Part shown: positions 51,665 through 60,887 of the stretch, piece after piece
Numbering within the stretch: the first letter of the stretch is position 1
How the letters are laid out: each line of letters starts with the position of its first letter
Assembly: GCF_013403565.1 (NCBI RefSeq)
Contig: NZ_CP058627.1
Span: 2,666,001-2,730,000 of the forward strand
Reading direction: 5' to 3'
DNA: 64,000 bases
Source of the DNA: Chitinibacter bivalviorum
GTDB lineage: Bacteria; Pseudomonadota; Gammaproteobacteria; Burkholderiales; Chitinibacteraceae
Program-made: the position numbers and the translations under genes
The notes under the pieces: generated by a model
Told to the model about the DNA's origin: nothing
The model's database searches: none
Seen by the model: only the letters and a program-made list of their open reading frames with translations

Positions 51665-52864
51665 CTAAGAAACAGCCTTAACTTGCCGCGCCAGCCAAAT
51701 CGCCACCAGACCCGCGCCACAACTTATCAGCCCAATCCAGCCATAGTGGGCTAAATGGCCATTGGGTTCTTGCGTCAAAATCAAACCGGCCAGCAACGAT
51801 GCCGCACCCGAAGCGAAATTTTGCACGGCCGAATTAAATGCCATCAAACGTCCGCGTAAATGCGGCCGCGTGGCACCAGTGACCATCGCCGTAGCAGGAA
51901 TAAATCGCCCGCTGACAAACACAAAAAACAGCAGCGAGATCAGCAGTTGCCACCCCAAACCCAACGCCAGACTTTGCGTCACCAAAATAATCGGGATAAA
52001 ACTCAACACGATCAGCGCGCCGACGACATGTTTCTTGGGGTAGCGATCGCTAAGATTGCCGATAATTGGCCGACTAAAAATCGTCCCTGCCCCGCCGACC
52101 AGATACACATACATCAAATCATGCTGTGAAATACCGATATTGGCGACCATCGTCGGCGCAATAAACGGGATCACCAAAAAGCCGGACACCATCAACATCG
52201 CCGTCAAAGACACCGCCCACCAATGATTACGATCACTTAGCAATTCGCGGTAGTTATCCAGCCAGCTCGCGTTCTGATCCAAGCTCGCCAGATGAGCGCG
52301 TACTGGTGGAACAAAGCGCATAATGCCAACCGCGACAACGGCACAAATCAAGGTCAGCCCCAGAAAAGGCACTCGCCAGCCCGCGTTAGCGGCCAGCCAT
52401 AATCCCAACGGCACGCCGGCCACCGCCGAAATGGAAAAGCCCAGCATCACCCAGCCCATCGCATGGCCACGGCGTTCGGCAGGAATCACATCGCCCACAA
52501 TCGCCATACAAATCGAACCGATGACCCCACCAAAAATCCCCGCCAAAATTCGCGCCAGCAGCAAGCTGACAAAGCCACTCGCCATCCCGCAGGCCAGCGT
52601 CGCAACCATCAAGCCCGCGTAACAAAATAACAGCGCGTGCCGACGATCAAATCGATCGGCTTGCGATGAGGCAAGTAAGGCCGAGCAACCTGCGGCGAGC
52701 GAATACGACGACACCAGCAAACCAAATTGCGCCGTATTCACGTGCATTTCCGCCATCAGATACGAGGCCAGCGGCATCATGATCATGAAATCGACAATGG
52801 TGGTGAACATCACCAACATCAGCGTGATGAGCAGGGCAGATTCTTTACGTGGATTTAATGTCAT
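51665..52864 (-). CDS. MFS transporter (AraJ/DHA1-type efflux)
   Basis: 399 aa from ATG 52864; GTG 52882 is an alternative. About 12 hydrophobic helices. Motif A lies between TM2 and TM3 (SSQADRFDRRHALLFCYAGL), and TM4-TM5 carries RILAGIFGGVIGSICMAIVGDVIPAERRGHAMGWVMLGFS. The second half repeats it (RPIIGNLSDRYPKKHVVGALI). The pattern fits the 12-TM drug:H+ antiporter-1 family. The substrate is unknown; no regulator gene is adjacent. Confidence 0.9.
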   Translation of the reverse strand: MTLNPRKESALLITLMLVMFTTIVDFMIMMPLASYLMAEMHVNTAQFGLLVSSYSLAAGCSALLASSQADRFDRRHALLFCYAGLMVATLACGMASGFVSLLLARILAGIFGGVIGSICMAIVGDVIPAERRGHAMGWVMLGFSISAVAGVPLGLWLAANAGWRVPFLGLTLICAVVAVGIMRFVPPVRAHLASLDQNASWLDNYRELLSDRNHWWAVSLTAMLMVSGFLVIPFIAPTMVANIGISQHDLMYVYLVGGAGTIFSRPIIGNLSDRYPKKHVVGALIVLSFIPIILVTQSLALGLGWQLLISLLFFVFVSGRFIPATAMVTGATRPHLRGRLMAFNSAVQNFASGAASLLAGLILTQEPNGHLAHYGWIGLISCGAGLVAIWLARQVKAVS

Positions 52865-52993
52865 CAAAGGCCCGATTGCCACGACTTAGGCAAAATAACT
52901 ATGGTGGTATATGATCGCAAACTAATCAGGTATTAGTCTGCGCATTTATACATCCACGATGTATCCAAATGTCATTGCTGCCTACGCTGCGCC

Positions 52994-54295
52994 TTATTGC
53001 GGTGCAGCCTCGCCCAAACGCGTCACCAATAATTGATCGATTTTGTAATTATCAATATCGACCACTTCAAATTTGAATCCGGCGTGGGTGACAAAATCAG
53101 TGCGTTTTGGCACTTTGCGCAGCATATACATCATAAAGCCGGCGATGGTTTCGTATTGGTCATCATCGGGAAAGGCCTCGATGCCAAAGACGCGCTCCAG
53201 ATCGCCTATCGCCGTGACGCCATCGACCAGCCAAGTATTGGCGTCACGCTGTACGATTTGCTCCTCGTCGAGCGCGACACTATGGTCGCCCATCAGCGCG
53301 CCAGTAATGTCATTGAGCGTAATCAGGCCAACGACCAAGGCGTACTCATTGATAATCAGCGCAAAGTCTTCGCGCGCGGCTTTAAACTGGCTCAGGATTT
53401 CGGCCAGCGACAGCGTCTCGGGCAAAATCAGCGCGTTGCGCAGCAGGCCATCACCACGCAAAGAAATGCTCTCGCCGCGCAGTACATTACTCAGAATATC
53501 CTGCGAGTCGACATAGCCGATGACCTGATCGATATGGCCAATACAAACGGGAAACTTTGCGTGCGGGCTGGCCAGTAATTTGGCTTTGATGCTGTCTTCC
53601 GACTCCAGCCGGTCAATCCAGACGATGCTCTCACGCACCGTCATGCTCGACGGCGCGGTGCGCTCTTCGAGCTCAAACACATTTTCGATCAACTGCTGTT
53701 CTTGCTTAGCAACCACGCCAGTCAATGCGCCGGCGCTCGCCATCGCCAGAATATCGTCGGTCGTCACATCGTTGATCCGCGCCGCAGGCAAGCCAAGCAG
53801 ATTCATGGCTTGATTGGCAAGGCCATTAAAGAACCACACGAATGGCCGCAAGCACAGCACACAAAAACGAATCGGCCGCACAATCCGCACTGCGGCGGCT
53901 TCGGACACGACCATACCAATGCGTTTCGGGATCAAGTCGGCGAGTAAAATAAAGGCCGCAGTAACGGCCAGAAATGCGCCCGTAGAGCCCAATGTGAGGG
54001 CGGTTTCAGCGGCAAAAAAACGCGCGAAGAATTGAGTAAACGCCGCCGAGTAAACACTTTCACCCAAGACACCCGCCAAAATGGCGACGGCGTTGACGCC
54101 GATCTGCACCGCAGTAAAAAAATGCCCCGGCTGCGCCAGTAATTCCAGCACCAGCTCAGCGCGCTCGTCGCCTTCATCGCGCATTTGCGCCAATTTCATT
54201 TTGCGGCTGGCCGCCAGAGAAATTTCGGAAATCGAGAAAAAAGCGCTAATGACAATGAGCAGCGCAATCAGGAGCGAGCTAGACAAGACATTCAT
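52994..54295 (-). CDS. CNNM/CorC-HlyC-family membrane protein with CBS pair (YtfL-like)
   Basis: 433 aa. The N-terminal DUF21/CNNM transmembrane domain (residues 1-195, four helices) includes ALLIVISAFFSISEISLAASRKMKL and AFILLADLIPKRIG. Two CBS domains (about 215-335) contain MTVRESIVWIDRLESEDSI and FALIINEYALVVGLITLNDITGALMG. The CorC/HlyC C-terminal domain (about 350-430) has NTWLVDGVTAIGDLERVFG. Family members export magnesium or sodium or support membrane-potential and acid tolerance (YtfL). The precise ion is not determined. Confidence 0.92.
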   Translation of the reverse strand: MNVLSSSLLIALLIVISAFFSISEISLAASRKMKLAQMRDEGDERAELVLELLAQPGHFFTAVQIGVNAVAILAGVLGESVYSAAFTQFFARFFAAETALTLGSTGAFLAVTAAFILLADLIPKRIGMVVSEAAAVRIVRPIRFCVLCLRPFVWFFNGLANQAMNLLGLPAARINDVTTDDILAMASAGALTGVVAKQEQQLIENVFELEERTAPSSMTVRESIVWIDRLESEDSIKAKLLASPHAKFPVCIGHIDQVIGYVDSQDILSNVLRGESISLRGDGLLRNALILPETLSLAEILSQFKAAREDFALIINEYALVVGLITLNDITGALMGDHSVALDEEQIVQRDANTWLVDGVTAIGDLERVFGIEAFPDDDQYETIAGFMMYMLRKVPKRTDFVTHAGFKFEVVDIDNYKIDQLLVTRLGEAAPQ

Positions 54296-54421
54296 GATTC
54301 ACAAACCTAGGCTGATAACTCATTACGACAGCATAACGGCTTATGAATGGATACAACAATCTTTCTCAGCGTGAACAATGCATGGACAGCACGTCAGGGC
54401 CTGCGATAGCAAAGATGATGA

Positions 54422-54697
54422 TTAATTCGGGTTGCGCAGCATCTCGCCACTACGATTTTCTTGATGTACCCAAAGCGATGCGCGATCAAGCAGTGATTCA
54501 TAGCTACTGCGTAGCGGCTGATCTTTGGCTTGCCGCGCAATTAATCGGCATAACTCCAACACATAATCATCCAGTTTAAGCTCAGTGACTTCGATGGCTT
54601 GGTCATTTTCAAATGACTGCGGAACGAGGTGAGATTGTGGCTTAGGCAATTCACGCTCCTCTTCCAAGCTCAACAGACGGTCAAGGATCAGTTGCAT
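54422..54697 (-). CDS. Small hydrophilic protein, unknown function
   Basis: 91 aa. Acidic and helical (MQLILDRLLSLEEERELPKP, then TELKLDDYVLELCRLIARQAKD). No signal peptide or transmembrane helix. A weak TGAG ribosome site precedes ATG 54697. No family recognised. Its divergent neighbour starts at 54891; the 193 bp between them must hold both promoters. Confidence 0.55.
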   Translation of the reverse strand: MQLILDRLLSLEEERELPKPQSHLVPQSFENDQAIEVTELKLDDYVLELCRLIARQAKDQPLRSSYESLLDRASLWVHQENRSGEMLRNPN

Positions 54698-54890
54698 GAT
54701 GCTTTTCTCAAGAAATTCGACCGCTTTAGCATACCCAAGCAGCCCAAGAGCGGCTGTAAACCATTACCGATACACGATATGTATTTGTGTACTTTACCTT
54801 GCCGAGCGAAATAAGCTGGTGCGTTGTGATTTGAGCTGCTACACCGAAAGGGCAGCAAGTTTTTTCGCAGGTCATTATGAGGAGGCCAAA

Positions 54891-55265
54891 ATGAAAAACA
54901 GCAAAGGTCGCATCACCGTTTCATCTCGCATTGATTTTGTTCGACTGGCCTCAGAAAAGCTGGACGATGCAATTTTGGTTCTGATTTACGACACCACCGA
55001 TGAGCGCACCACCAAGTCGCGCACCACCTTGATTACTTATCTGCTCGATATTGGTATGACGACGGTCGCACAGGCCATCGAAGCGCATAAATCGGTAGTG
55101 ATGTTTGAAAACCCGGATGAAGCAATTCGGGTATGGCAGCAAATTAGCGACCATAGCCACGCGCTGGGCGCCCATATTTTCTGGCATGGGCTACAGGACG
55201 ACGCAGTTCATCACGCACAACTTGCCGCTCGACCCAAAGAAGTCAGCCCACTCGCCCATCACTAG
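54891..55265 (+). CDS. Conserved-looking protein of unknown function
   Basis: 124 aa from ATG 54891 behind a strong GAGGAGG site; the longer frame from 54696 has no such site. The product is soluble and mixed alpha/beta. It starts MKNSKGRITVSSRIDFVRLA and contains LDDAILVLIYDTTDERTTKSRTTLITYLLDIG. Two repeated helical stretches and a His-rich C-terminus (HAQLAARPKEVSPLAHH) follow. I recognise no family. Followed by a terminator at 55352, so it is a single-gene unit. Confidence 0.65.
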   Translation: MKNSKGRITVSSRIDFVRLASEKLDDAILVLIYDTTDERTTKSRTTLITYLLDIGMTTVAQAIEAHKSVVMFENPDEAIRVWQQISDHSHALGAHIFWHGLQDDAVHHAQLAARPKEVSPLAHH

Positions 55266-55351
55266 GCGGTATAGCCCTCTGAGCCATATCAAAAATGATC
55301 TACATAGACATACCCTGAGGCAGTAAACTTGGGCACACTATAAAAGTGATT

Positions 55352-55378
55352 AGGGCACCTAAGGTGCCCTCATTTTTT
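55352..55378 (+). terminator. Rho-independent terminator
   Basis: AGGGCACC/GGTGCCCT stem (55352-55370, 3-nt loop) followed by CATTTTTT; about 85 nt past the 124-aa gene. Confidence 0.88.
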
Positions 55379-55525
55379 GCTGCAAGAAAAGGGCGACACA
55401 CCGCAAAAACGATCCAAATATCACGATAACGCGCCAGAGTGCGGCACTAGCCGTTACAATTTGCCAAATCAAAATCGATTCATACATTACAAGCACCGAG
55501 CACGACTCGGGATTCAGGGGTTTTC

Positions 55526-56896
55526 ATGCAAACAGCACATCCACGTGGCCTGTATCTATTATTTGCCACTGAAATGTGGGAGCGTTTTTCCTACTATGGC
55601 AACCGCGCCCTACTTGCACTCTTCATGCTCTCCGCGCTGTCGTTCGACAAACAATTTACTGCCGCACTCTATGGTCAATACACCGGCTTGGTTTTTCTGA
55701 CCCCCTTGATTGGCGGCTATATCGCCGATCGCTTCTGGGGTAATCGTCGCTCCATCTTGGTCGGTGGTGCACTGATGGCGGCAGGGCAATATTCGCTGTT
55801 TGCATCGGGCAGCTTTTATACCCAGCTTGAGATTGCGATTCCGCTGTTTTATCTGGGCTTGGGGCTGATTATTTTGGGCAATGGCCTATTTAAACCGAAT
55901 ATCTCGACCATGGTTGGCCAGCTGTATAGCGCGCAAGATAAGCGCAAAGATGCGGCCTATACGATCTTTTATATGGGTATTAATCTCGGCTCATTCTTTG
56001 CGCCGCTGATTTGCGGCACTTTGGGTGATACGGGTAATCCCGCCGATTTTCGCTGGGGCTTTTTTGCCGCTGGCACGGGCATGCTGATGAGTTTGATCGT
56101 GTTTGTGCTATTCCAGCGCAAATATCTGATTGACCCGCAAGGCAATCAAATCGGGATGGCGCCAGAAAAACGCACCAAGGCGCAAACACAACGCCGCAAT
56201 GCCGAGCTAACCCGCGTCGATTACGACCGGATGCTGGTGATTGGCGTGATTTCATTCTTCGTGATTTTCTTCTGGGCCGCCTTCGAACAAGCCGGTGTGT
56301 CATTGACGTTCTTTGCCAATGAAAGTCTGGATCGCACGATATTTGGCTGGACAGTACCAACTTCTTGGTTCCAATCGCTGAACCCAGTTTTCGTGCTGAT
56401 TTTTGCCCCAATCATGGCGCAATTTTGGGTCGGCTTAGCCAAGAAAGATCGCGAACCGGCTTCACCGACCAAAATGGCCTATGGTCTTTTATTGCTCTCT
56501 GCGGGCTTTCTAGTGATTGCCTTGGGCGTGAAGCAAGTCGCGCCAGGGGTGAAATTATCGATGATGTGGCTGGTGGCAATGTACTGGCTGCACTCGATGG
56601 GCGAGCTGTGCTTGTCGCCGATTGGCTTGTCGATGGTAAACAAACTCGCGCCGGCTAAATTTGCCTCTTTGCTGATGGGAGTGTGGTTCTTGGCCACAGC
56701 GGCAGCCAACTGGTTTGCTGGCATCTTGGCGGGCTTTTACCCTGAAGCGGGCAAACCCATGCCGAACTTTTTAGGCTGGGAAATCGCATCGCTCAATGAT
56801 TTCTTTATGCTCTTTGTCGTGATGTCATTTGCCGCTGGCGCGATTTTGCTGCTGACGACGGGCTTTTTGCAAAAACGCATGCATGGCGTAAATTAA
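55526..56896 (+). CDS. POT/PTR-family proton-coupled peptide transporter
   Basis: 456 aa, about 14 hydrophobic helices. The proton-binding ATEMWERFSYYGNRALLALFML (ExxERF) opens TM1. GLVFLTPLIGGYIADRFWGNRRSILVGG is the PTR signature 1 region. TIFYMGINLGSFFAPLICGTLG is the FYxxIN signature 2. HSMGELCLSPIGLSMVNKLAP lies near the C-terminus (the ELC motif of TM10). It imports di- and tripeptides with protons (DtpA-like). A single gene with a terminator at 56947. Confidence 0.95.
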   Translation: MQTAHPRGLYLLFATEMWERFSYYGNRALLALFMLSALSFDKQFTAALYGQYTGLVFLTPLIGGYIADRFWGNRRSILVGGALMAAGQYSLFASGSFYTQLEIAIPLFYLGLGLIILGNGLFKPNISTMVGQLYSAQDKRKDAAYTIFYMGINLGSFFAPLICGTLGDTGNPADFRWGFFAAGTGMLMSLIVFVLFQRKYLIDPQGNQIGMAPEKRTKAQTQRRNAELTRVDYDRMLVIGVISFFVIFFWAAFEQAGVSLTFFANESLDRTIFGWTVPTSWFQSLNPVFVLIFAPIMAQFWVGLAKKDREPASPTKMAYGLLLLSAGFLVIALGVKQVAPGVKLSMMWLVAMYWLHSMGELCLSPIGLSMVNKLAPAKFASLLMGVWFLATAAANWFAGILAGFYPEAGKPMPNFLGWEIASLNDFFMLFVVMSFAAGAILLLTTGFLQKRMHGVN

Positions 56897-57286
56897 GCAT
56901 CTGCGCGGAGCTCAAGTGCCGCGATCAATACCCACTGTCAATCTAGCGCGCTGTTTCATCGGGTGAAATAGCGCGTTTTTTTCGCATCAAATAATGCCCA
57001 GCAGCAACGACCACCATCAATACCGCGCAGAACTCAACTCAATATTGAGCACGAGCAATTAGGGGGCATCGCGACGACCCGCAATGCTTCATTGAGCCGA
57101 ACCAAAGCCTAATACATTCAGAACCCCATGATTTCAAGGCATAATTTGGCATGATCGATACTCACTAATTCATATCACCCATGACATCGAGTCAGGATAA
57201 TCGCAGCATCACAATTTGTCTGGCCGTTTCTCTGCGCTAAATAACGTTCTACTTCGTATTGATTCGACAGACGCATTTAAAAGGTT
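56897..57286. other. 390-bp intergenic region
   Basis: It begins with the POT terminator (56947-56982). It also contains a perfect 12-bp palindrome CTCAATATTGAG (57039-57050). The rest is presumably the promoter of the hydrolase gene; no other gene is supported. Confidence 0.5.
56947..56982 (+). terminator. Rho-independent terminator of the peptide transporter
   Basis: CGCGCTGTTTCA and TGAAATAGCGCG pair with one G-T (56947-56975), followed by seven T residues (56976-56982). Confidence 0.88.
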
Positions 57287-57868
57287 ATGTCGAAATTTAT
57301 CCCTCTTCTCGCAATCGCTTGCTCCTGCTTATTGGCGTCATTTGCATCATCATCGACTAAGCACGCCACTGATACACTCCTTAGCGCCTCCGAAGTGCTC
57401 AAAGTCATTCAGGCTCAAGCTGAGCCACCTCCACAAGCTACCGCCACACAAGAAGTCGTCCCACCCTTTAGCGCCAAAGACCGCGAAACACTCATCCTCA
57501 ATGCTTTTAATGAAGCGCGTGGGGAAGGCAAAAAGGGGATTAAAGCCGTGTTGGGTGTCACGATGAGTCGAGTCGAATCGGCCTGTTACCCCGATACCGT
57601 CACAGAGGTCGTCTATCAGCGCAAACAATTTTCATGGACCTCACAACGAGGCACCGCGCGCACCTTGGCCAGCGCAGCCCGTATTGATTCCAGTACCTTA
57701 CGCAAAATCCAGACCATCGTTGACGATTACATCGCCGAGGGCGCCAAGCCGAATAGATCCTTGCTCTATCACGCCAACTATGTCAAACCGAGCTGGGCCA
57801 AGTCACGCCAAGTAAAGAAAGTAAAAACCATAGGCAAACATCATTTTTATGACCTTAAAAACTGTTAA
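57287..57868 (+). CDS. SleB/Hydrolase_2-type cell wall hydrolase
   Basis: 193 aa. Signal peptide (residues 1-21, ending LASFASS), then a Pro/Gln linker. From about residue 65 a Hydrolase_2 domain follows. LILNAFNEARGEGKKGIKAVLGVTMSRVES holds the catalytic Glu of NEARGE. YPDTVTEVVYQRKQFSW is the conserved QF.W segment. It probably cleaves peptidoglycan glycan strands in the periplasm. Its 3' end overlaps the next gene by 20 nt. The genome shows no sporulation genes here, so a role in growth or remodelling is inferred. Confidence 0.9.
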   Translation: MSKFIPLLAIACSCLLASFASSSTKHATDTLLSASEVLKVIQAQAEPPPQATATQEVVPPFSAKDRETLILNAFNEARGEGKKGIKAVLGVTMSRVESACYPDTVTEVVYQRKQFSWTSQRGTARTLASAARIDSSTLRKIQTIVDDYIAEGAKPNRSLLYHANYVKPSWAKSRQVKKVKTIGKHHFYDLKNC

Positions 57869-58100
57869 GCCTTTGGTATTGGCCACGCTGGGGCTGCTAT
57901 TGGCTTTGCCCGTTGCAGCCGACTGCAAATCACTCAAAATCGCTCCGATACGCCTCTCTAATGGCGCAATACTGGCTCATACCCGCGGGGACATTTTTCA
58001 TGCCAAGGGCTTAGATGCCGATACCTACAACGTACATCTGAACAATCGGAAATATGTCTTGATGCGGATAAATTTTGAACATTTCCAATGCTTTGGCTAA
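57849..58100 (+). CDS. Small exported protein overlapping the hydrolase gene
   Basis: 83 aa; ATG 57849 lies inside the last 20 nt of the hydrolase gene in another frame. Signal peptide (residues 1-24, LATLGLLLALPVAADC) and a short basic, beta-strand-rich mature part with two cysteines (ADCKSLKIAP and EHFQCFG). No family recognised. The overlap and order suggest co-expression with the hydrolase, perhaps as a periplasmic partner or inhibitor (inference). The ribosome site is weak (AGGC, 13 nt away). Confidence 0.6.
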   Translation: MTLKTVKPLVLATLGLLLALPVAADCKSLKIAPIRLSNGAILAHTRGDIFHAKGLDADTYNVHLNNRKYVLMRINFEHFQCFG

Positions 58101-58216
58101 ATGGTTTAGATGGCCGACTTAGGCTAATTTGATCTATTTCTAAAACAAATTGATCTAATATGGAATATACAAGCCCACTATACTGGCCTCCTTAATTCAC
58201 GTTTGCGATAGCCAGT

Positions 58217-59194
58217 ATGAAAATCCGCCACCCCGACCTTAACGAAAGTCCGGAAAACTTAGAGCACCAAGCCATTGGCCTGCCCCCACTGGATACCGCG
58301 ATAGGCAGCGAGCGCAAATTCTGGCAGCGCAAACGCTATCTAGGCTTGGCCTTGCTGATTTTAGTCACCTCAATCGGCTTTGCTTTGCAGCACCTCGAAA
58401 TGCCTGCACATCAAAGCATTTTGGCCGGCGCAGAGCGCGTTCTGTACTCACCCGCCTTCTGGGCCGCCGTCGCGGTCGGCTTTGCCGCCCAAGCCATCGA
58501 TGGCGCACTCGGCATGGCCTACGGCATTAGCTCGAATACCTTTTTGATTGGCGTGGGCGCTAGCCCCGCTGCAGCCTCCGCTGCGGTGCATGTCGCCGAA
58601 GTATTCACCACGGGTTTTTCCGGCCTGTCGCATCTGAAATTTGGCAATGTCGATAAAGCCTTATTCAAACGCTTGGTGATCCCCGGCGTCATTGGCGGCG
58701 TCACCGGTGCATTTTTGCTGACCAATATTGATGGCAAGGTGATCAAGCCGTATATCGCAGCGTATTTGCTGATAATGGGGCTGTATATTTTGCGTAAAGC
58801 TTGGCTGGCCACGCACCCAAAACCCCACTCGAATCAAATCAAACACGTGGGCAAACTAGCGCTGTTGGGTGGCTTTGTTGATGCGGTCGGTGGCGGCGGC
58901 TGGGGCCCCGTGGTGACGTCGACCTTGGTAGGTCGCGGCAATGATCCACGCAAAACCATAGGCTCGGTGAATGCCGCTGAATTTTTTATCGCGTTTTCAA
59001 CTGCAGGCGCATTTTTGCTGTGGGCTGAAATGGAGCACTGGGTTTTGGTGGCCGGCTTAATTGTCGGCGGCCTATTTGCTGCGCCATTTGCCGCGTGGCT
59101 GTGCCATAAGCTGAATGCGCGCACCCTACTGTGGTTCGTTGGCGGCCTGATTTCGCTGCTCAGTATCTACAACCTTTATAAATCGCTGGTTTGA
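58217..59194 (+). CDS. TauE/SafE-family sulfite/anion exporter
   Basis: 325 aa with a 35-residue cytoplasmic extension and about eight transmembrane helices. WAAVAVGFAAQAIDGALGMAYGISSNTFLIGVGASPAAASAAVHVAEVFTT is the first half-repeat (TauE/SafE motif DGALG). LALLGGFVDAVGGGGWGPVVTSTLVGRGNDPRKTIGSVNAAEFF is the second. Family members export sulfite or organosulfonates, but the substrate is not predictable. Upstream, two similar TTGATCTA-containing sequences (in 58117-58160) are spaced about 26 bp apart and may be an operator. Confidence 0.9.
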   Translation: MKIRHPDLNESPENLEHQAIGLPPLDTAIGSERKFWQRKRYLGLALLILVTSIGFALQHLEMPAHQSILAGAERVLYSPAFWAAVAVGFAAQAIDGALGMAYGISSNTFLIGVGASPAAASAAVHVAEVFTTGFSGLSHLKFGNVDKALFKRLVIPGVIGGVTGAFLLTNIDGKVIKPYIAAYLLIMGLYILRKAWLATHPKPHSNQIKHVGKLALLGGFVDAVGGGGWGPVVTSTLVGRGNDPRKTIGSVNAAEFFIAFSTAGAFLLWAEMEHWVLVAGLIVGGLFAAPFAAWLCHKLNARTLLWFVGGLISLLSIYNLYKSLV

Positions 59195-59201
59195 TGCTTC
59201 A

Positions 59202-59402
59202 TCAAGCCAAAGAAGAAGGCGCAGGCTGTTGAGCTTGCGCCTTTTTTTCATCTAAGCACACCGGACATAGGCAATCACTGCCATCGCTCGGCAGCGGTAA
59301 AAACGCGGGCGTATTCATACACCAGCATTGGCCATCGCGACCACCGCTGCCACAAACAAAAGCCGCACCGCATTGCTGGCAGGTTTTAGGCTGGCTCTGC
59401 AT
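59202..59402 (-). CDS. Cysteine-rich CWC-family protein
   Basis: 66 aa. Two zinc-finger-like CxxC sets: KTCQQCGAAFVCG, then DGQCWCMN (the CWC motif) and CLCPVCLDEK. The pattern matches the cysteine-rich CWC family (short betaproteobacterial proteins, function unknown, probably metal-binding). It lies 7 nt downstream of the nucleosidase-like gene on the same strand, so they are probably one operon. Confidence 0.88.
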   Translation of the reverse strand: MQSQPKTCQQCGAAFVCGSGGRDGQCWCMNTPAFLPLPSDGSDCLCPVCLDEKKAQAQQPAPSSLA

Positions 59403-59409
59403 TTGGCTG

Positions 59410-60015
59410 CTATTGCTCCTCTTTGCTCAATAAATAATCAATGACCTGATGCAAACCGGCGGTGAGCTGGCGAATCGAGCCTTCAAAATCCCACTCATCA
59501 TCGCCAATCTTGACCTGATTAGAGATCGAGCGCACTTCCAGAAAACGCTGTTGCTCCGCCAAGCAAACCTGAAAGAAAGCTGCGCCTTCCATGTTTTCAA
59601 TATCAACACCCTGAGTCGATGCAAAAGGCGCCATCGCGGCATTGAGCGAATTGCTATGTGCAATCGGCAGCGGCATATCGCTGTTGATATATGGGCAATG
59701 CAATTGCGAATGCACAGTAAAATCCATCGCCAGATCAAGATCGGCCAAATGGGTAAAGCCCTTGGGCGTAAAAAAGCCCAGATCCGCCTCCCGCTCGGAA
59801 GCCACCAACACCGTATCGCCTACCACATAGCTTGATCCAGGGTATACCCCTGCAATACCAGCCATAATAAGCCAATCAGCCCGATACCCATCAATTAGCT
59901 TGCTTGTCTGATACGCTGTGGCAGTCAAACCGACGCCACAAAACTCCACCGCAACCTGCGGATGCGAAAAAAACTGCGCTTCAGTGCGCGTCGGAAAAAC
60001 GACAACGATCTTCAT
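59410..60015 (-). CDS. Nucleoside phosphorylase-fold hydrolase (futalosine-hydrolase-like)
   Basis: 201 aa from ATG 60015 (GAGAG upstream). PNP_UDP_1 fold: MKIVVVFPTRTEAQFF, FCGVGLTATAYQTSKLI, ADWLIMAGIAGVYPGSSYVVGDTVLVASE and VDIENMEGAAFFQVCLA, the METAA/MEGAA motif with its catalytic neighbours. LEVRSISNQVKIGDDEWDF resembles futalosine hydrolase MqnB more than MTA/SAH nucleosidase. No other menaquinone-futalosine genes are in the window, so the true substrate is uncertain. A longer frame to 60174 lacks homology. Confidence 0.8.
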   Translation of the reverse strand: MKIVVVFPTRTEAQFFSHPQVAVEFCGVGLTATAYQTSKLIDGYRADWLIMAGIAGVYPGSSYVVGDTVLVASEREADLGFFTPKGFTHLADLDLAMDFTVHSQLHCPYINSDMPLPIAHSNSLNAAMAPFASTQGVDIENMEGAAFFQVCLAEQQRFLEVRSISNQVKIGDDEWDFEGSIRQLTAGLHQVIDYLLSKEEQ

Positions 60016-60270
60016 ATTCACTCTCGATGATTTTGCCACTATTGTAATTGGCAGTAGCGCGATCTGACGCAAGATTGATCTAGCTCGACAACCTAGGCGT
60101 ATACTTTGGGTAAGCTTATTTTCATATCCATTAAAACCGCAATAATGATATGGGCATTGGAGCAAAAGCAACATCTGGGTCTTTAAGTTGCCAAAATCCT
60201 AGTGATGCGCGGTGTATCACCTAAAATACCAACATAAATATATAAAAATTAACTGAGTGCAAGGTAGTCA

Positions 60271-60759
60271 ATGGTTAGGCAAGAAGCTCTCAACGAATTT
60301 TTCGAACAATTTGGTTTGGCCTATTCGGCATTGGATGTCGACAATGTCACATCCATGTTTGTCATGCCGTTTACCACCAATGTTCAAGGCGACATTACAA
60401 ATTGGACCGAGTTTGATCCGCTCTACCAAACGACGCAAATCCTCTTTGACTGGTACTACCGGCAAGGTTTTCGCAGTGCGCGCTATACCGTGGTCGAGCA
60501 ACTACTGCTGGGCAGCGAGCATGCCGTCGTGCAATTGCGCTGGAAAGTCGCTCGCGAGGATTCTCACTACTGGATTCATGACACATCGTATCAATTACGT
60601 TGGGTCAATGATGAGTGGAAAATTTGCGGCCTGATGCAAATTACCGACCCAAGTAAAGCGGAAATGATCATGCCCGATGAGCGCAGCGAGGCTTGGTCGC
60701 CGCTGGCCATGGCCGAAGCGGCATTGGCCGATGAAATACCCCGCCCCGTAGAAAAATAA
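60271..60759 (+). CDS. NTF2-like/SnoaL-fold protein
   Basis: 162 aa. The N-terminal helices (ALNEFFEQFGLAYSALDVDNVTSMFVMPFTT) and alternating strands (HAVVQLRWKVAR, SYQLRWVNDEWKICGL) fit the cone-shaped NTF2-like fold. The C-terminus is an Ala/Pro-rich tail. Members include enzymes, toxin-immunity proteins and ligand binders, so function is open. It is a single gene; about 128 bp separates it from a dispersed repeat. Confidence 0.75.
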   Translation: MVRQEALNEFFEQFGLAYSALDVDNVTSMFVMPFTTNVQGDITNWTEFDPLYQTTQILFDWYYRQGFRSARYTVVEQLLLGSEHAVVQLRWKVAREDSHYWIHDTSYQLRWVNDEWKICGLMQITDPSKAEMIMPDERSEAWSPLAMAEAALADEIPRPVEK

Positions 60760-60887
60760 TCCGCGCCTTACACCCAAACGCCGCCTTGCAGCACTGCGAT
60801 GCCCTACGCCTAGCAGCTGACGCTCCCCAAGGTGGCGCCAAAGTCTTACAATACGCAGCTTGTTGAATAAACACCAACCATGGATTA

